64,000 nucleotides of DNA from Panulirus ornatus (GCF_036320965.1 NC_092231.1:378197-442196), one strand, 5' to 3'; counted from the first letter of the stretch, positions 25,047 to 38,850 are shown. The notes: generated by a model from the sequence alone, not told the origin. Made by a program: numbers and translations.

Positions 25047-25047
<1 letters not shown>
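24820..25047 (-). mobile_element. SINE-like element sharing the R LINE tail (copy 4)
   Basis: Full-length reversed copy. CATACTATTCGCCATTTCCC and GCGAGGTAGCG lie on the left, and CCCCTATCCCCAGGG on the right, followed by (TA)n. Confidence 0.87.
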
Positions 25048-25123
<76 letters not shown>

Positions 25124-25131
25124 CATATATA
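25048..25131. repeat. (TA)n tract
   Basis: About 36 TA units ending in an ATACATACATAT variant. Confidence 0.96.
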
Positions 25132-25332
25132 TTTTCTTTTTTTTTTTTATACTTTGTCGCTGTCTCCCGCGTCTGCGAGGTAGCGCAAGGAAACAGACGA
25201 AAGAAATGGCCCAACCCCCCCCATACACATGTATATACATACGTCCACACACGCAAATATACATACCTACACAGCTTTCCATGGTTTACCCCAGACGCTT
25301 CACATGCCTTGATTCAATCCACTGACAGCACG

Positions 25333-26820
25333 TCAACCCCGGTATACCACATCGCTCCAATTCACTCTATTCTTTGCCCTCCTTTCACCCTCCTGCATGT
25401 TCAGGCCCCGATCACACAAAATCTTTTTCACTCCATCTTTCCACCTCCAATTTGGTCTCCCTCTTCTCCTCGTTCCCTCCACCTCCGACACATATATCCT
25501 CTTGGTCAATCTTTCCTCACTCATTCTCTCCATGTGACCAAACCATTTCAAAACACCCTCTTCTGCTCTCTCAACCACGCTCTTTTTATTTCCACACATC
25601 TCTCTTACCCTTACTTTACTTACTCGATCAAACCACCTCACACCACACATTGTCCTCAAACATCTCATTTCCAGCACATCCATCCTCCTGCGCACAATTC
25701 TATCCATAGTCCACGCCTCGCAACCATACAACATTGTTGGAACCACTATTCCTTCAAACATACCCATTTTTGCTTTCCGAGATAATGTTCTCGACTTCCA
25801 CACATTCTTCAAGGCTCCCAGAATTTTCGCCCCCTCCCCCACCCTATGATCCACTTCCGCTTCCATGGTTCCATCCGCTGCCAGATCCACTCCCAGATAT
25901 CTAAAACACTTCACTTCCTCCAGTTTTTCTCCATTCAAACTCACCTCCCAATTTACTTGACCCTCAACCCTACTGTACCTAATAACCTTGCTCTTATTCA
26001 CATTTACTCTTAACTTTCTTCTTTCACACACTTTACCAAACTCAGTCACCAGCTTCTGCAGTTTCTCACATGAATCAGCCACGAGCGCTGTATCATCAGC
26101 GAACAACAACTGACTCACTTCCCAAGCTCTCTCATCCCCAACAGACTTCATACTTGCCCCTCTTTCCAAAACTCTTGCATTCACCTCCCTAACAACCCCA
26201 TCCATAAACAAATTAAACAACCATGGAGACATCACACACCCCTGCCGCAAACCTACATTCACTGAGAACCAATCACTTTCCTCTCTTCCTAAACGTACAC
26301 ATGCCTTACATCCTCGATAAAAACTTTTCACTGCTTCTAACAACTTGCCTCCCACACCATATATTCTTAAAACCTTCCATAGAGCATCTCTATCAACTCT
26401 ATCATATGCCTTCTCCAGATCCATAAATGCTACATACAAATCCATTTGTTTTTCTAAGTATTTCTCACATACATTCTTCAAAGCAAACACCTGATCCACA
26501 CATCCTCTACCACTTCTGAAACCACACTGCTCTTCCCCAATCTGATGCTTTGTACATGCCTTCACCCTCTCAATCAATACCCTCCCATATAATTTACCAG
26601 GAATACTCAAACTTATACCTCTGTAATTTGAGCACTCACTCTTATCCCCTTTGCCTTTGTACAATGGCACTATGCAAGCATTCCGCCAATCCTCAGGCAC
26701 CTCACCATGAATCATACATACATTAAATAACCTTACCAACCAATCAACAATACAGTCACCCCCTTTTGTAATAAATTCCACTGCAATACCATCCAAACCT
26801 GCTGCTTTGCCGGCTTTCAT
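25333..26820 (-). CDS. Reverse transcriptase of an RTE-like LINE, nearly complete RT domain, open
   Basis: 495 codons from [16 protein letters not shown]. Order: motif 1 region GKAAGLDG (residues 4-11), EVPEDWRNACIVPLYKGKGD (about 40-60), NYRGISLSIPGKLYGRVLIE (about 65-85), [11 protein letters not shown] (about 95-106), motif [15 protein letters not shown] (about 130-145), motif [20 protein letters not shown] (about 190-210), motif [11 protein letters not shown] (about 235-245). These are followed by the thumb and the C-terminal [13 protein letters not shown] module. All catalytic Asp residues are present. One codon is missing from the usual GISLLS motif, a subfamily mark shared with copy 7. 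The upstream linker sits in another frame. The RT core is formally intact, but the element lacks its endonuclease. Confidence 0.87.
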   Translation of the reverse strand: MKAGKAAGLDGIAVEFITKGGDCIVDWLVRLFNVCMIHGEVPEDWRNACIVPLYKGKGDKSECSNYRGISLSIPGKLYGRVLIERVKACTKHQIGEEQCGFRSGRGCVDQVFALKNVCEKYLEKQMDLYVAFMDLEKAYDRVDRDALWKVLRIYGVGGKLLEAVKSFYRGCKACVRLGREESDWFSVNVGLRQGCVMSPWLFNLFMDGVVREVNARVLERGASMKSVGDERAWEVSQLLFADDTALVADSCEKLQKLVTEFGKVCERRKLRVNVNKSKVIRYSRVEGQVNWEVSLNGEKLEEVKCFRYLGVDLAADGTMEAEVDHRVGEGAKILGALKNVWKSRTLSRKAKMGMFEGIVVPTMLYGCEAWTMDRIVRRRMDVLEMRCLRTMCGVRWFDRVSKVRVREMCGNKKSVVERAEEGVLKWFGHMERMSEERLTKRIYVSEVEGTRRRGRPNWRWKDGVKKILCDRGLNMQEGERRAKNRVNWSDVVYRG

Positions 26821-26834
26821 CTTCCGTAAAGCTT

Positions 26835-27047
26835 TTACTTTCTTTTATACCTCTCCCACTCATTTGCATTATTTCCCTGCAAAAATCGTCCAAATGCCTC
26901 TCTCCTCTCTTTCAATAATAATCTTACTTCTTCATCCCACCACTCACTACCTTTTCTAATCAACCCACCTCCCACGCTTCTCATGCCACAAGCATCTTTT
27001 GCGCAAGCCATCACTGCTTCCCTAAATACATCCAATTCCTCCCCCAC
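26835..27047 (-). pseudogene. Endonuclease-RT linker fragment of R copy 6
   Basis: 70 codons: [53 protein letters not shown] and stop. The W-WDEEV and F-K-K patterns match the linker that sits between endonuclease and RT in RTE-type proteins. It is one base out of frame with the RT that follows, and a stretch is probably missing at the joint. It is cut 5' by (TA)n at 27059. Confidence 0.75.
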
Positions 27048-27053
27048 TCCCCT

Positions 27054-27378
<325 letters not shown>

Positions 27379-29052
27379 AGCAGGTTTGGATGGTATTGCA
27401 GTGGAATTTATTACAAAAGGGGGTGACTGTATTGTTGATTGGTTGGTAAGGTTCTTTAATGTATGTATGATTCATGGTGAGGTGCCTGAGGATTGGCGGA
27501 ATGCTTGCATAGTGCCATTGTACAAAGGCAAAGGGGATAAGAGTGAGTGCTCAAATTACAGAGGTATAAGTTTGAGTATTCCTGGTAAATTATATGGGAG
27601 GGTATAGATTGAGAGGGTGAAGGCATGTACAAAGCATCAGATTGGGGAAGAGCAGTGTGGTTTCAGAAGTGGTAGAGGATGTGTGGGTCAGGTGTTTGCT
27701 TTGAAGAATGTATGTGAGAAATACTTAGAAAAACAAATGGATTTGTATGTAGCATTTATGGATCTGGAGAAGGCATATGATAGAGTTGATAGAGATGCTC
27801 TATGGAAGGTTTTAAGAATATATGGTGTGGGAGGCAAGTTGTTAGAAGCAGTGAAAAGTTTTTATCGAGGATGTAAGGCATGTGTACGTGTAGGAAGAGA
27901 GGAAAGTGATTGGTTCTCAGTGAATGTAGGTTTGCGGCAGGGGTGTGTGATGTCTCCATGGTTGTTTAATTTGTTTATGGATGGGGTTGTTAGGGAGGTG
28001 AATGCAAGAGTTTTGGAAAGAGGGGCAAGTATGCAGTCTGTTGTGGATGAGAGAGCTTGGGAAGTGAGTCAGTTGTTGTTCGCTGATGATACAGCGCTGG
28101 TGGCTGATTCATGTGAGAAACTGCAGAAGCTGGTGACTGATTTTGGTAAAGTGTGTGAAAGAAGAAAGTTAAGAGTAAATGTGAATAAGAGCAAGGTTAT
28201 TAGGTACAGTAGGGTTGAGGGTCAAGTCAATTGGGAGGTGAGTTTGAATGGAGAAAAACTGGAGGAAGTAAAGTGTTTTAGATATCTGGGAGTGGATCTG
28301 GCAGCGGATGGAACCATGGAAGCGGAAGTGGATCATAGGGTGGGGAAGGGGGCGAAAATCCTGGGGGCCTTGAAGAATGTGTGGAAGTCGAGAACATTAT
28401 CTCGGAAAGCAAAAATGGGTATGTTTGAAGGAATAGTGGTTCCAACAATGTTGTATGGTTGCGAGGCGTGGGCTATGGATAGAGTTGTGCGCAGGAGGAT
28501 GGATGTGCTGGAAATGAGATGTTTGAGGACAATGTGTGGTGTGAGGTGGTTTGATCGAGTGAGTAACGTAAGGGTAAGAGAGATGTGTGGAAATAAAAAG
28601 AGCGTGGTTGAGAGAGCAGAAGAGGGTGTTTTGAAGTGGTTTGGGCACATGGAGAGGATGAGTGAGGAAAGATTGACCAAGAGGATATATGTGTCGGAGG
28701 TGGAGGGAACAAGGAGAAGAGGGAGACCAAATTGGAGGTGGAAAGATGGAGTGAAAAAGATTTTGTGTGATCGGGGCCTGAACATGCAGGAGGGTGAAAG
28801 GAGGGCAAGGAATAGAGTGAATTGGAGCGATGTGGTATACCGGGGTTGACGTGCTGTCAGTGGATTGAAGCAAGGCATGTGAAGCGTCTGGGGTAAACCA
28901 TGGAAAGCTGTGTAGGTATGTATATTTGCGTGTGTGGACGTATGTATATACATGTGTATGGGGGGGGGGGGTTGGGCCATTTCTTTCGTCTGTTTCCTTG
29001 CGCTACCTCGCAAACGCGAGAGACAGCGACAAAGTATAATAATAAAATGAAA

Positions 29053-29057
<5 letters not shown>
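27379..29057 (+). mobile_element. RTE-like LINE (family R), copy 7
   Basis: Starts at the AGLDG codons of the RT (same region as the start of the copy 6 frame) and runs to the 3' untranslated core CTTGCGCTACCTCGCAAACG and an A-rich tail before (TA)n at 29058. It belongs to the young subfamily. Confidence 0.93.
27380..28849 (+). pseudogene. Reverse transcriptase of R copy 7, one nonsense codon
   Basis: Reading is in one frame throughout: [37 protein letters not shown], then a TAG at 27605-27607 where the other copies have TTG (Leu in RVLIERV). It then stays open for 413 codons to 28849. Motifs A, B and C ([10 protein letters not shown]) and the C-terminal module are intact. Substitutions against copy 6 include GQVF for DQVF and MQSVVDE for MKSVGDE. 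A single transversion (T to A) accounts for the loss, so inactivation looks recent. Confidence 0.9.

Positions 29058-29116
<59 letters not shown>
29058..29116. repeat. (TA)n tract between two opposed LINE tails
   Basis: The 3' tail of plus copy 7 and the 3' tail of minus copy 8 face each other across about 29 TA units. Confidence 0.96.
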
Positions 29117-29118
<2 letters not shown>

Positions 29119-29583
29119 ATTTTGCTTTGCCGCTCTCTCCCGCGTTTGCGAGGTAGCACAAGGAAACAGACGAAAGAAATGGCCCAACCCACCCCCATAC
29201 ACATGTATATACATACACGTCCACACACGCAAATATACATACCTATACATCTCAATGTACACATATAAACACACACACAGACATATACATATGTACACAT
29301 GTACATAATTCATACTGTCTGTCTTTATTTATTCCCATCGCCACCTCGCCACACATGAAATAACATCCCCCTCCCCCCTCATATGTGCGAGGTAGCACTA
29401 GGAAAAGACAACAAAGGCCACATTCGTTCACACTCAGTCTCTAGCTGTCAAGTAATAATGCACCGAAACCACAGCTCCCTTTCCACATCCAGGCCCCACA
29501 CAACTTTCCATGGTTTACCCCAGACGCTTCACATGCCCTGATTCAATCCATTGACAGCACGTCGACCCCGGTATACCACATCG

Positions 29584-29588
<5 letters not shown>
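29117..29588 (-). mobile_element. RTE-like LINE (family R), copy 8, long 3' untranslated region only
   Basis: About 470 bases with both cores (GCGAGGTAGCACAAGGAAAC near 29148 and TGCGAGGTAGCACTAGGAAA near 29386), a CATATACATA-rich middle, CCACATCCAGGCCCCACA and GTCGACCCCGGTATACCACA. It stops at the very end of the coding region. This long tail type also occurs in copies 1, 4, 12, 13 and 14. Copies 3, 5, 6, 7 and 9 have a shorter tail lacking the segment between the cores. Confidence 0.85.

Positions 29589-29641
<53 letters not shown>
29589..29641. repeat. (TA)n tract
   Basis: About 26 TA units between copies 8 and 9. Confidence 0.96.
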
Positions 29642-31529
<1,888 letters not shown>

Positions 31530-31925
31530 TGCTTCAGTATTGATGTTCTGCCTTGCTTCACCAGGTATATATCCTGTCTCACCTGATGCGTTTTACATGG
31601 CCTTATCAGATAATGTTCTGCTTCACCAGGTATGTCCAGCCACACTAGACCTGTCTGGCCTCACCTTCTGTGTCCGGCCTCGCCAGATGTGTCCTACAGT
31701 AGGTAATGTCCTGCTTCAATAGGTTTATTCTACCTCACCAGGGGTGTATTGCCTTGACTCACCAGTTATGTCCTGCCCATCCTCACCATTTGCCTCACCA
31801 GTTGTGTCCTGCACAGCTTTACCAGGAGTGCCCTACCTCACAGGGCTGGACCTGCTTCACCAAGTGTGTCTAGCCTCACCAAGTGAGTCTTACCTCACCT
31901 GGTGTGTCCTGCCTCAACAGGTCCC
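31530..31925. repeat. Degenerate minisatellite of TGTCCTGCCTCACCAGG-type units
   Basis: About 20 imperfect copies of a 17-24-base unit. Translated plus frames (112 and 165 codons) follow the repeat and are not called as genes. Confidence 0.75.
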
Positions 31926-32280
31926 ACACCAACAACTTTACCCCCACACCTACCTACCTTCTCTTCCCACTAGCCACACAAACCTCCCATACCCACCACG
32001 CCCATATCCTGCTATCTACTACGCTCATCTCCCCTCCTCCCACCCACCACGTCCACTAACCTTCTCCCTACCATGTCCTCTCACTTTAGCCACCACGCCC
32101 CCGCCCACCTACTCTTTCCCATGTCCCCAGCCTCCATACCAACTTCCCCTCCTCACGAGACACCACACCAACCTACCTTTCACCTTTCCCATCACGCTCC
32201 CTATCCCCTTCCTCCCACACCCTCTTCACCTTTATGCTTAACGCTCTCTTCCCCTATCCACCACGACCACGACCTCTCCC
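31926..32280. other. C/A/T tract almost free of G
   Basis: About 350 bases in which G is rare on the plus strand (CCCACCACGCCC-like phrases recur). It looks like a decayed CCAC/CACC repeat. Plus frames here are Pro/His/Leu-rich low complexity. Confidence 0.7.
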
Positions 32281-32726
32281 TCCTACTGACCACGCCCTGC
32301 TTCCGAGGGCGGATCCTGGTGCTCCCCTGCAGGTGGTGCTCCTGCTTCCCTGGAAGGGTCTTGGTGCTCCCCTGCAGGTGGTGCTCCTGCCTCCCTGAGT
32401 GGCTCCTGCTCGTTAGTGTGGCTGGCGGTCGTTACTGGCGCCGTGGGGCAGAAAGAGGGGACCCAGCCTTCTTAACATCATCATTATTATTGCCTCAGGG
32501 GGGGGGGGCCTTCCTCTCCCTGACAGTCTCGACAAAACTTTTGTTTTATATAATTCGTAATGGTTTTAACAGTAAAGGGGAAGGGCCCACACATGCTCTG
32601 GTATTTTGTTTCTTCCCAAACAACCCTGTGATCTACTAAGGCTTTCCTCGTTAAACTTACATAGTTCGCATGATGTGGGTATGTACACTGTATGAGTGCA
32701 TACAGGGAGTGAATATCATATACGCA

Positions 32727-32729
<3 letters not shown>
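32281..32729. other. No gene recognised; short GC-rich duplication
   Basis: The phrase GGTGCTCCCCTGCAGGTGGT recurs twice at about 32320 and 32370, a tandem duplication of about 47 bases. Nothing else is seen. Confidence 0.55.

Positions 32730-32824
<95 letters not shown>
32730..32824. repeat. (TA)n then poly(T)
   Basis: About 40 TA units and 15 T, the reversed tail of R copy 10. Confidence 0.97.
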
Positions 32825-33196
<372 letters not shown>

Positions 33197-33863
33197 ATAC
33201 TTTGTCGCTGTCTCCCGCGTTTGCGAGGTAGCGCAAGGAAACAGACGAAAGAAATGGCCCAACCCACCCCCATACACATGTATATACATACGTCCACACA
33301 CGCAAATATACATACCTACACAGCTTTCCATGGTTTACCCCAGACGCTTCACATGCCTTGATTCAATCCACTGACAGCACGTCAACCCCGGTATACCACA
33401 TCGCTCCAATTCACTCTATTCCTTGCCCTCCTTTCACCCTCCTGCATGTTCAGGCCCCGATCACACAAAATCTTTTTCACTCCATCTTTCCACCTCCAAT
33501 TTGGTCTCCCTCTTCTCCTTGCTCCCTCCACCTCCGACACATATATCCTCTTGGTCAATCTTTCCTCACTCATCCTCTCCATGTGCCCAAACCACTTCAA
33601 AACACCCTCTTCTGCTCTCTCAACCACGCTCTTTTTATTTCCACACATCTCTCTTACCCTTACGTTACTCACTCGATCAAACCACCTCACACCACACATT
33701 GTCCTCAAACATCTCATTTCCAGCACATCCATCCTCCTGCGCACAACTCTATCCATAGCCCACGCCTCGCAACCATACAACATTGTTGGAACTACTATTC
33801 CTTCAAACATACCCATTTTTGCTTTCCGAGATAATGTTCTCGACTTCCACACATTCTTCAAGG
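33197..33863 (-). mobile_element. RTE-like LINE (family R), copy 11, C-terminal part
   Basis: 3' untranslated region, then an open minus frame of 159 codons (33382-33861) from [20 protein letters not shown] to NWSDVVYRG. It is cut 5' at (TA)n. The break point lies within 25 codons of that of copy 9, which suggests a shared preferred break or a common ancestor. Confidence 0.92.
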
Positions 33864-33876
33864 ATATATATATATA

Positions 33877-33943
<67 letters not shown>
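33864..33943. repeat. (TA)n tract
   Basis: About 40 TA units between R copy 11 and a SINE copy. Confidence 0.96.
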
Positions 33944-33946
<3 letters not shown>

Positions 33947-34184
33947 CTTTTCTTCTTTCAAACTATTCGCCATTTCCCGCATTAGCGAGGTAGCGTTAAG
34001 AACAAATGACTGGGCCTTTGAGGGACTACCCTCACCTGGCCAAATTCTCTGTTCCTTCTTTTGGAAAATAAAAAAAAGAAATGAGAGGGGAGGATTTCCA
34101 GCCCCCCGCTCCCTCCCCTTTTAGTCGCCTTCTACGACACGCAGGGAATACGTGGGAAGTATTCTTGCTCCCCTATCCCCAGGG

Positions 34185-34186
<2 letters not shown>
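33944..34186 (-). mobile_element. SINE-like element sharing the R LINE tail (copy 6)
   Basis: Full-length reversed copy: TTTCAAACTATTCGCCATTT, GCGAGGTAGCGTTAAGAACA on the left, CCCCTATCCCCAGGG on the right. Confidence 0.87.

Positions 34187-34267
<81 letters not shown>
34187..34267. repeat. (TA)n tract
   Basis: About 40 TA units between two SINE copies in the same orientation. Confidence 0.97.
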
Positions 34268-34269
<2 letters not shown>

Positions 34270-34498
34270 TTCATACTATTCGCCATTTCCCGCGTTAGCA
34301 AGGTAGCGTTAAGAACAGAGGACTGGGCCTCTGAGGGAATATCCTCACCTGGCCTCGTTCTCTGTTCCTTCTTTTGGAAAATCAAAAAAAAACGAGAGGG
34401 GAGGATTTCCAGCCCCCCGCTCCCTCCCCTTTTAGTCGCCTTCTACGACACGCAGGGAATACGTGGGAAGTATTCTTTCTCCCCTATCCCCAGGGCAC
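34268..34498 (-). mobile_element. SINE-like element sharing the R LINE tail (copy 7)
   Basis: Full-length reversed copy in tandem with the previous one, separated only by (TA)n. The two differ at several positions, so this is not a simple recent duplication. Confidence 0.87.
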
Positions 34499-34540
34499 AT
34501 ATATATATATATATATCATTATTATTATTATTATTATTTT
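34499..34540. repeat. (TA)n and (ATT)n
   Basis: Nine TA units and then about seven ATT units. The ATT next to an R tail also occurs at 21408-21469. Confidence 0.9.
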
Positions 34541-35128
34541 TGCTTTGTCGCTGTCTCCCGCGTTAGCGAGGTAGCGCAAGGAAACAGACGATAGAATGGC
34601 CCAACCCACCCACATACACATGTATATACATACACGTCCACACATGCACATATACATACCTATACATCTCAACGTATACATATATATACACACACAGACA
34701 TATACATATATACACATGTACATAATTCATACTGTCTGCCTTTATTCATTCCCATTGCCACCTCGCCACACATGAAATAACAACTCCCTCCCCCCTCATG
34801 TGCGCGAGGTAGCGCTAGGAAAAGACAACAAAGGCCACATTCGCTCACACTCAGTCTCTAGCTGTCATGTAATAATGCACCGAAACCACAGCTCCCTTTC
34901 CACATCCAGGCCCCACAGAACTTTCCATGGTTTACCCCAGACGCTTCACATGCCCTCGTTCAATCCATTGACCGCACGTCGACCCCGATATACCATATCG
35001 TTCCAATTCACTCTATTCGCTGCACGCCTTTCACCCTCCTGCATGTTCAGGCCCCGATCGCTCAAAATCTTTTTCACTCCATCCTTCCACCTCCAATTTG
35101 GTCTCCCACTTCTCCTCGTTCCTCTTTC
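34541..35128 (-). mobile_element. RTE-like LINE (family R), copy 12, long-tail 3' fragment
   Basis: Both untranslated cores (near 34560 and 34805), CCACATCCAGGCCCCACAGA, and about 45 codons of the coding end ([30 protein letters not shown]; 35115-34990). It then breaks off into unrelated sequence without a (TA)n tract, unlike most copies. Confidence 0.88.
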
Positions 35129-36049
35129 ATGAGCTGATGATAGAGGGGTTTCCATCCCGCTACTTCCGCTCCTCTCAGCTGCCTTAGTGGTAATAGCAAA
35201 ATGTTTCTCCAAAGTTTCTTCTGTATAGACTGTTAAGAGTTTTCTATAGTCTTGAATATGTTTCGTTAATGCTGTTGATAAATTTTGTATATGTTTAGAT
35301 ATTCTCTAACATCGTGTAGGTTTCAGCACTCGCTCTTTGAACCTTCCTAGATGCTACCTCAAGTTTGCATACGGCCTCTGGTGTTTAGCACATGTCCTTT
35401 GAATTTTGTTGTTACCCAGGATGTAAGAGTTTTGCAGGCCAATTTGTTGTTTTTGCTTTTTGCAGTATTTAGCATTTTCACACGTTCCTCAGAATTTTGT
35501 TAGATTTTCTTAATTATTTAGAATTGTTTCTTGTGTTTTTGAAAACACTCAAGTTTCGTTAACGCTCCTCAGATTCTTGCAAGTGTTTACCTAGGAATTA
35601 CAAAAATTCTCTTGTTCTTTGAATTATTTTATCGGTTATCTATTTTCTACCTGCTTTTTGGATTTTACCCTCTGTCTTCACTTTGGTTTGTGCTCATTTA
35701 GTTTGAAGTTCGTGTTTGGCAAGTTACGGAAGGCATTAATCTAGAGGATCATCAATACATTAATTTCAGTACAGATATTTGCAATATGGTTTTCGACACA
35801 GTTGTTCATGTCTGATCAATCTAGTTGATTTCCTTTATTTTATCGTATGAACACCTCAGCACCAGTTTCTGAGAAAGTTTTGCTGTTACCTAGGATCTCT
35901 TTCCAGAGGCTTCTGCAGCCCAAGGGGTAATGGAAATTCCTTTGAAGTGAGAAGTTCGTTGGCGAGACTGTACTCTCAATGATGCACTCTCGCCAAAGGT
36001 GACTTTTTATTCGCGGTGTAATCTCGAGCGGGCAGAGTCTGGTAACACC
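35129..36049. other. No gene recognised; vague degenerate repeats
   Basis: Phrases such as CCTTTGAATTTTGTTGTTAC and GCTCCTCAGATTCTTG recur loosely between 35300 and 35650. I cannot define a clear unit. Confidence 0.45.
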
Positions 36050-37110
36050 TTGATATATACAACATATATGATCAAGGTAAAGTGGTTAATAACATTTACT
36101 GATAGTTTCAAAAGATATTAAATCAAGTTTTACATCAAAAATTACTAGCAAAAGTTAAGTCAGATGATACAGCTGGTTGTGTACGTAGATGGTTAAAGGC
36201 TCTGTTGACTCTCCTTAAATAAACAGACACTTAAGCCTCAGGATGGTCAGTGGAGGGGCACAAAGATCACGTTTTGTATCAGTTCGCTTTTTGCTATACA
36301 TTATTGACGTTACAAACGAACGGTACAAAGTTGGGAAGTAGAATTACAACGAAAATTGAAAACTACTGAATTTGGCTCTTAAGTTTGATATCGACATTTG
36401 CCAAGATTTACATATTGGTATTAAACGCGAAAAAACAAGCTTCAAGGCTTAGATTAGGCGTTATGTTCATGATGACCTAAAGCCAAATAAGCAGAACCCA
36501 GAAGCAGTTAAATGATGTTTATTGGTTGTATAGGCAGGGCATTCAAATTCGTCTATGCAACTGATTCTCATTCTTTACAGTTACTTAGTACGTCCACACC
36601 TTGAATATTATGTTGAGTTGTGGTTGTTTTGCTAAATAGAAGACGGAGATTGAATATAGAAAGAGTATAGTGGCTTGATACCAAATTTCTTTTGGACAAA
36701 CGAACCCTATCTCAGCCATCGAGATCACCTTCGCTGATACAGTTTAGAAAAGAGAAGGTCGAAAGGTGACATGACATAGGTATTCAGAATTATCAGAGAC
36801 TTTAAGTCTTCATCTTCATCTAAGTAGCTGTTTCAGACAAGACCGATGTGAGTTCACTCGTCATAGTGGATGCAAAGTTGTGGTGAGCGTTTTACGGATT
36901 AAGCAAAGTACTTTTTGAAGAAGGATTGTTAACAAGTGGAATGATTTACTAACATGAAAAGTTGAAAGCAACACCATAAATACATTCAAGATAAGCGAAT
37001 ACTTCGCTTCAGGTCCACCACTGATCTGTTTGCCTCTCCTGAGGTAAAAAAAGTTTGCGGGCATATCTGTGGAGGTCGTCTGGCTGGTGGCTGCCCACCT
37101 CACCATACTA
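36050..37110 (+). mobile_element. CR1-like LINE (family C), degraded
   Basis: Plus-strand frames give, in order: a motif-A remnant (VLHQKLLAKVK near 36130), RRWLKALLTL (about 36190), LGVMFHDDLKPNKQNPEAVK (about 36455-36515), SYLVRPHLEYYVELW (about 36580-36625), SLEKRRSKGDMT.VFRII (about 36745-36800), and the C-terminal KYFLKK..NTINTFK-type block (about 36905-37000). Many stops and frameshifts are present. The LVRPHLEY and SLEKRR-GDM signatures are those of CR1/L2-group LINEs. It is dead. It is the same family as the minus copy at 12350-12790. Confidence 0.78.
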
Positions 37111-37879
37111 ATCTTTGTTTTTCTTTGTTTCTTCTTCCGTCACAAGCAACCAAGAAGGACGTAATTACCTCCTACTGTTTACATTTCTTTGTATTCCTTG
37201 TAATCCTTTTTGAGGCTTTGCTTTCTCTTACTTGAGGCTTTTCTTGTTTCTCTCTCGAGGATCTGAACATTCTTGGCTGAAGCTTTATCTCTCATCTTGT
37301 TGTCAGGTGCTCTACACCGTCCCTCGTGGTGCTTTATACTGGGTCTTAAAGTTGTAGCAGGGAGCTTTCCTCCAGCGCTCAGCACTCCCTCCTCTGTAAC
37401 CCAGTATTGTGTCCTGTGTCTGAGGGTCACCTCTCGCTTTCTGAGGTTCGAAACTGACCCTTTAGAGTTCAAGAGTGTCTTATCTGGGGCTCAGGACTAA
37501 CTCATTAGGGCTCGGGCGGGAGTGTCCCCTTCAAGGCTCACGACTTAGTCATTTGGTAGCGGACTGGGTTTTAGGGATAGCGCACACTTCCAGGAATTCG
37601 TAATTTCGTTGTGGGCGGCCCTAACGCAGTACTGGGGTATTAAGGTTCGTTTATGACGCGAGCACACGTTCATTATGCTCTCCCTGTGGGCTGGTAGGTG
37701 GAGGGTGAGAGGCAGGGGAGAGTGAGAAGCGAAAAATTAAGGTAAAGAGGTGAGCGAGGATGTCAGAATGTTGAGGTGAGGTGTGGGTTGGTGGTGGTGT
37801 GGGGGGGGGGGGGGGTAGCTGTTTGATTACAATACATTGTAATCAACCAATTAATCATCTTATTTCCACCTCATACACT
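37111..37879. other. No gene recognised; G-run at 37801-37815
   Basis: Opposing frames at 37179-37500 overlap and lack motifs. A run of about 15 G sits at 37801. Confidence 0.5.
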
Positions 37880-38275
37880 CTTAACCACACCGTGTCCCCC
37901 TTACGTCCCACTTACTTCAGCCACCCGTCTCCTCCTTACCTCATCACTATCCATTTCCCCTTACCTTAACATTACCCACCCCTGCCTTACCTTAGTACTG
38001 CCCACCTTCCCCTAACCTTAACACTACCCACCTGCCCTTACCTCATCACTTCCCACCTCCCCCTTACCTCAACACTGGTACCCACCCACCTCCCCTTTGC
38101 CTCAGCACTACTCATTTCTCCTTACCTCAACATTACCCACCTCCCCTTACCCCAGCACTAACCACTTCCCCCTTATGTCAACACTACCCACCCAATTCTT
38201 TACCTCAGCACTACCCATCCACCTCCCCCTTACCTCAACACCACCAACCTCCTCCTGAACTAAACACTACCCTCC
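37880..38275. repeat. Degenerate ~27-bp minisatellite, pyrimidine-rich
   Basis: CCTTACCTCAACACTACCCACCTCCC-type units (about 14), with indels. Confidence 0.82.
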
Positions 38276-38349
38276 TCCTTGCCTTGTCTGAGGATGTAAT
38301 AAACGGAAGGACTCGCCATTTCGTATTTTCCCTTTCCAGTGGTGATTGT

Positions 38350-38850
38350 GCTTGAACATACAGGAGGACGATAGGCGTTCAAGGAATAGAGTGAATTGGA
38401 ACGATGTTGTATACCGGGGTCGACGTGCTGTCAATGGACTGAACAAGGGCATGTGAAGCGTCTGGGGTAAACCATGGAAAGGTCTGTGGGGTTTGGATGT
38501 AGATATGGAGCTGTGGTTTCGGTGCATTACACATGACAGCTAGAGACTGAGAGTGAACGAATGGGGCCTTTTGGTCTGTATTCCTGGCGCTACCTCCTTG
38601 AAGCAGGGGATAGCGATGCTGTTTTCCTGTGGGGCAGGGTAACGAAAGGAATTGATGAAGGCAAGCAAGTATGAATATGTACTTGTAGATGTATGTAATG
38701 CCTTCGTATGTGTATGTATATGGTGATATGTATATGTACGTATATATGCGTATGTGGGCGTTTATGCACATATATGTGTATATGAGTGGATGGGCCATTC
38801 TTCGTCTGTCTCTTGGCGTTACCTCGCTGACACGGGAAACAGCGATTATG

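Noticed and set aside
25374..25709. A 111-codon frame ([18 protein letters not shown] start) found in six places opposite the LINE C terminus
   Set aside because: It is the exact antisense of the RT C-terminal module and is kept open only because the sense protein is conserved among young copies.
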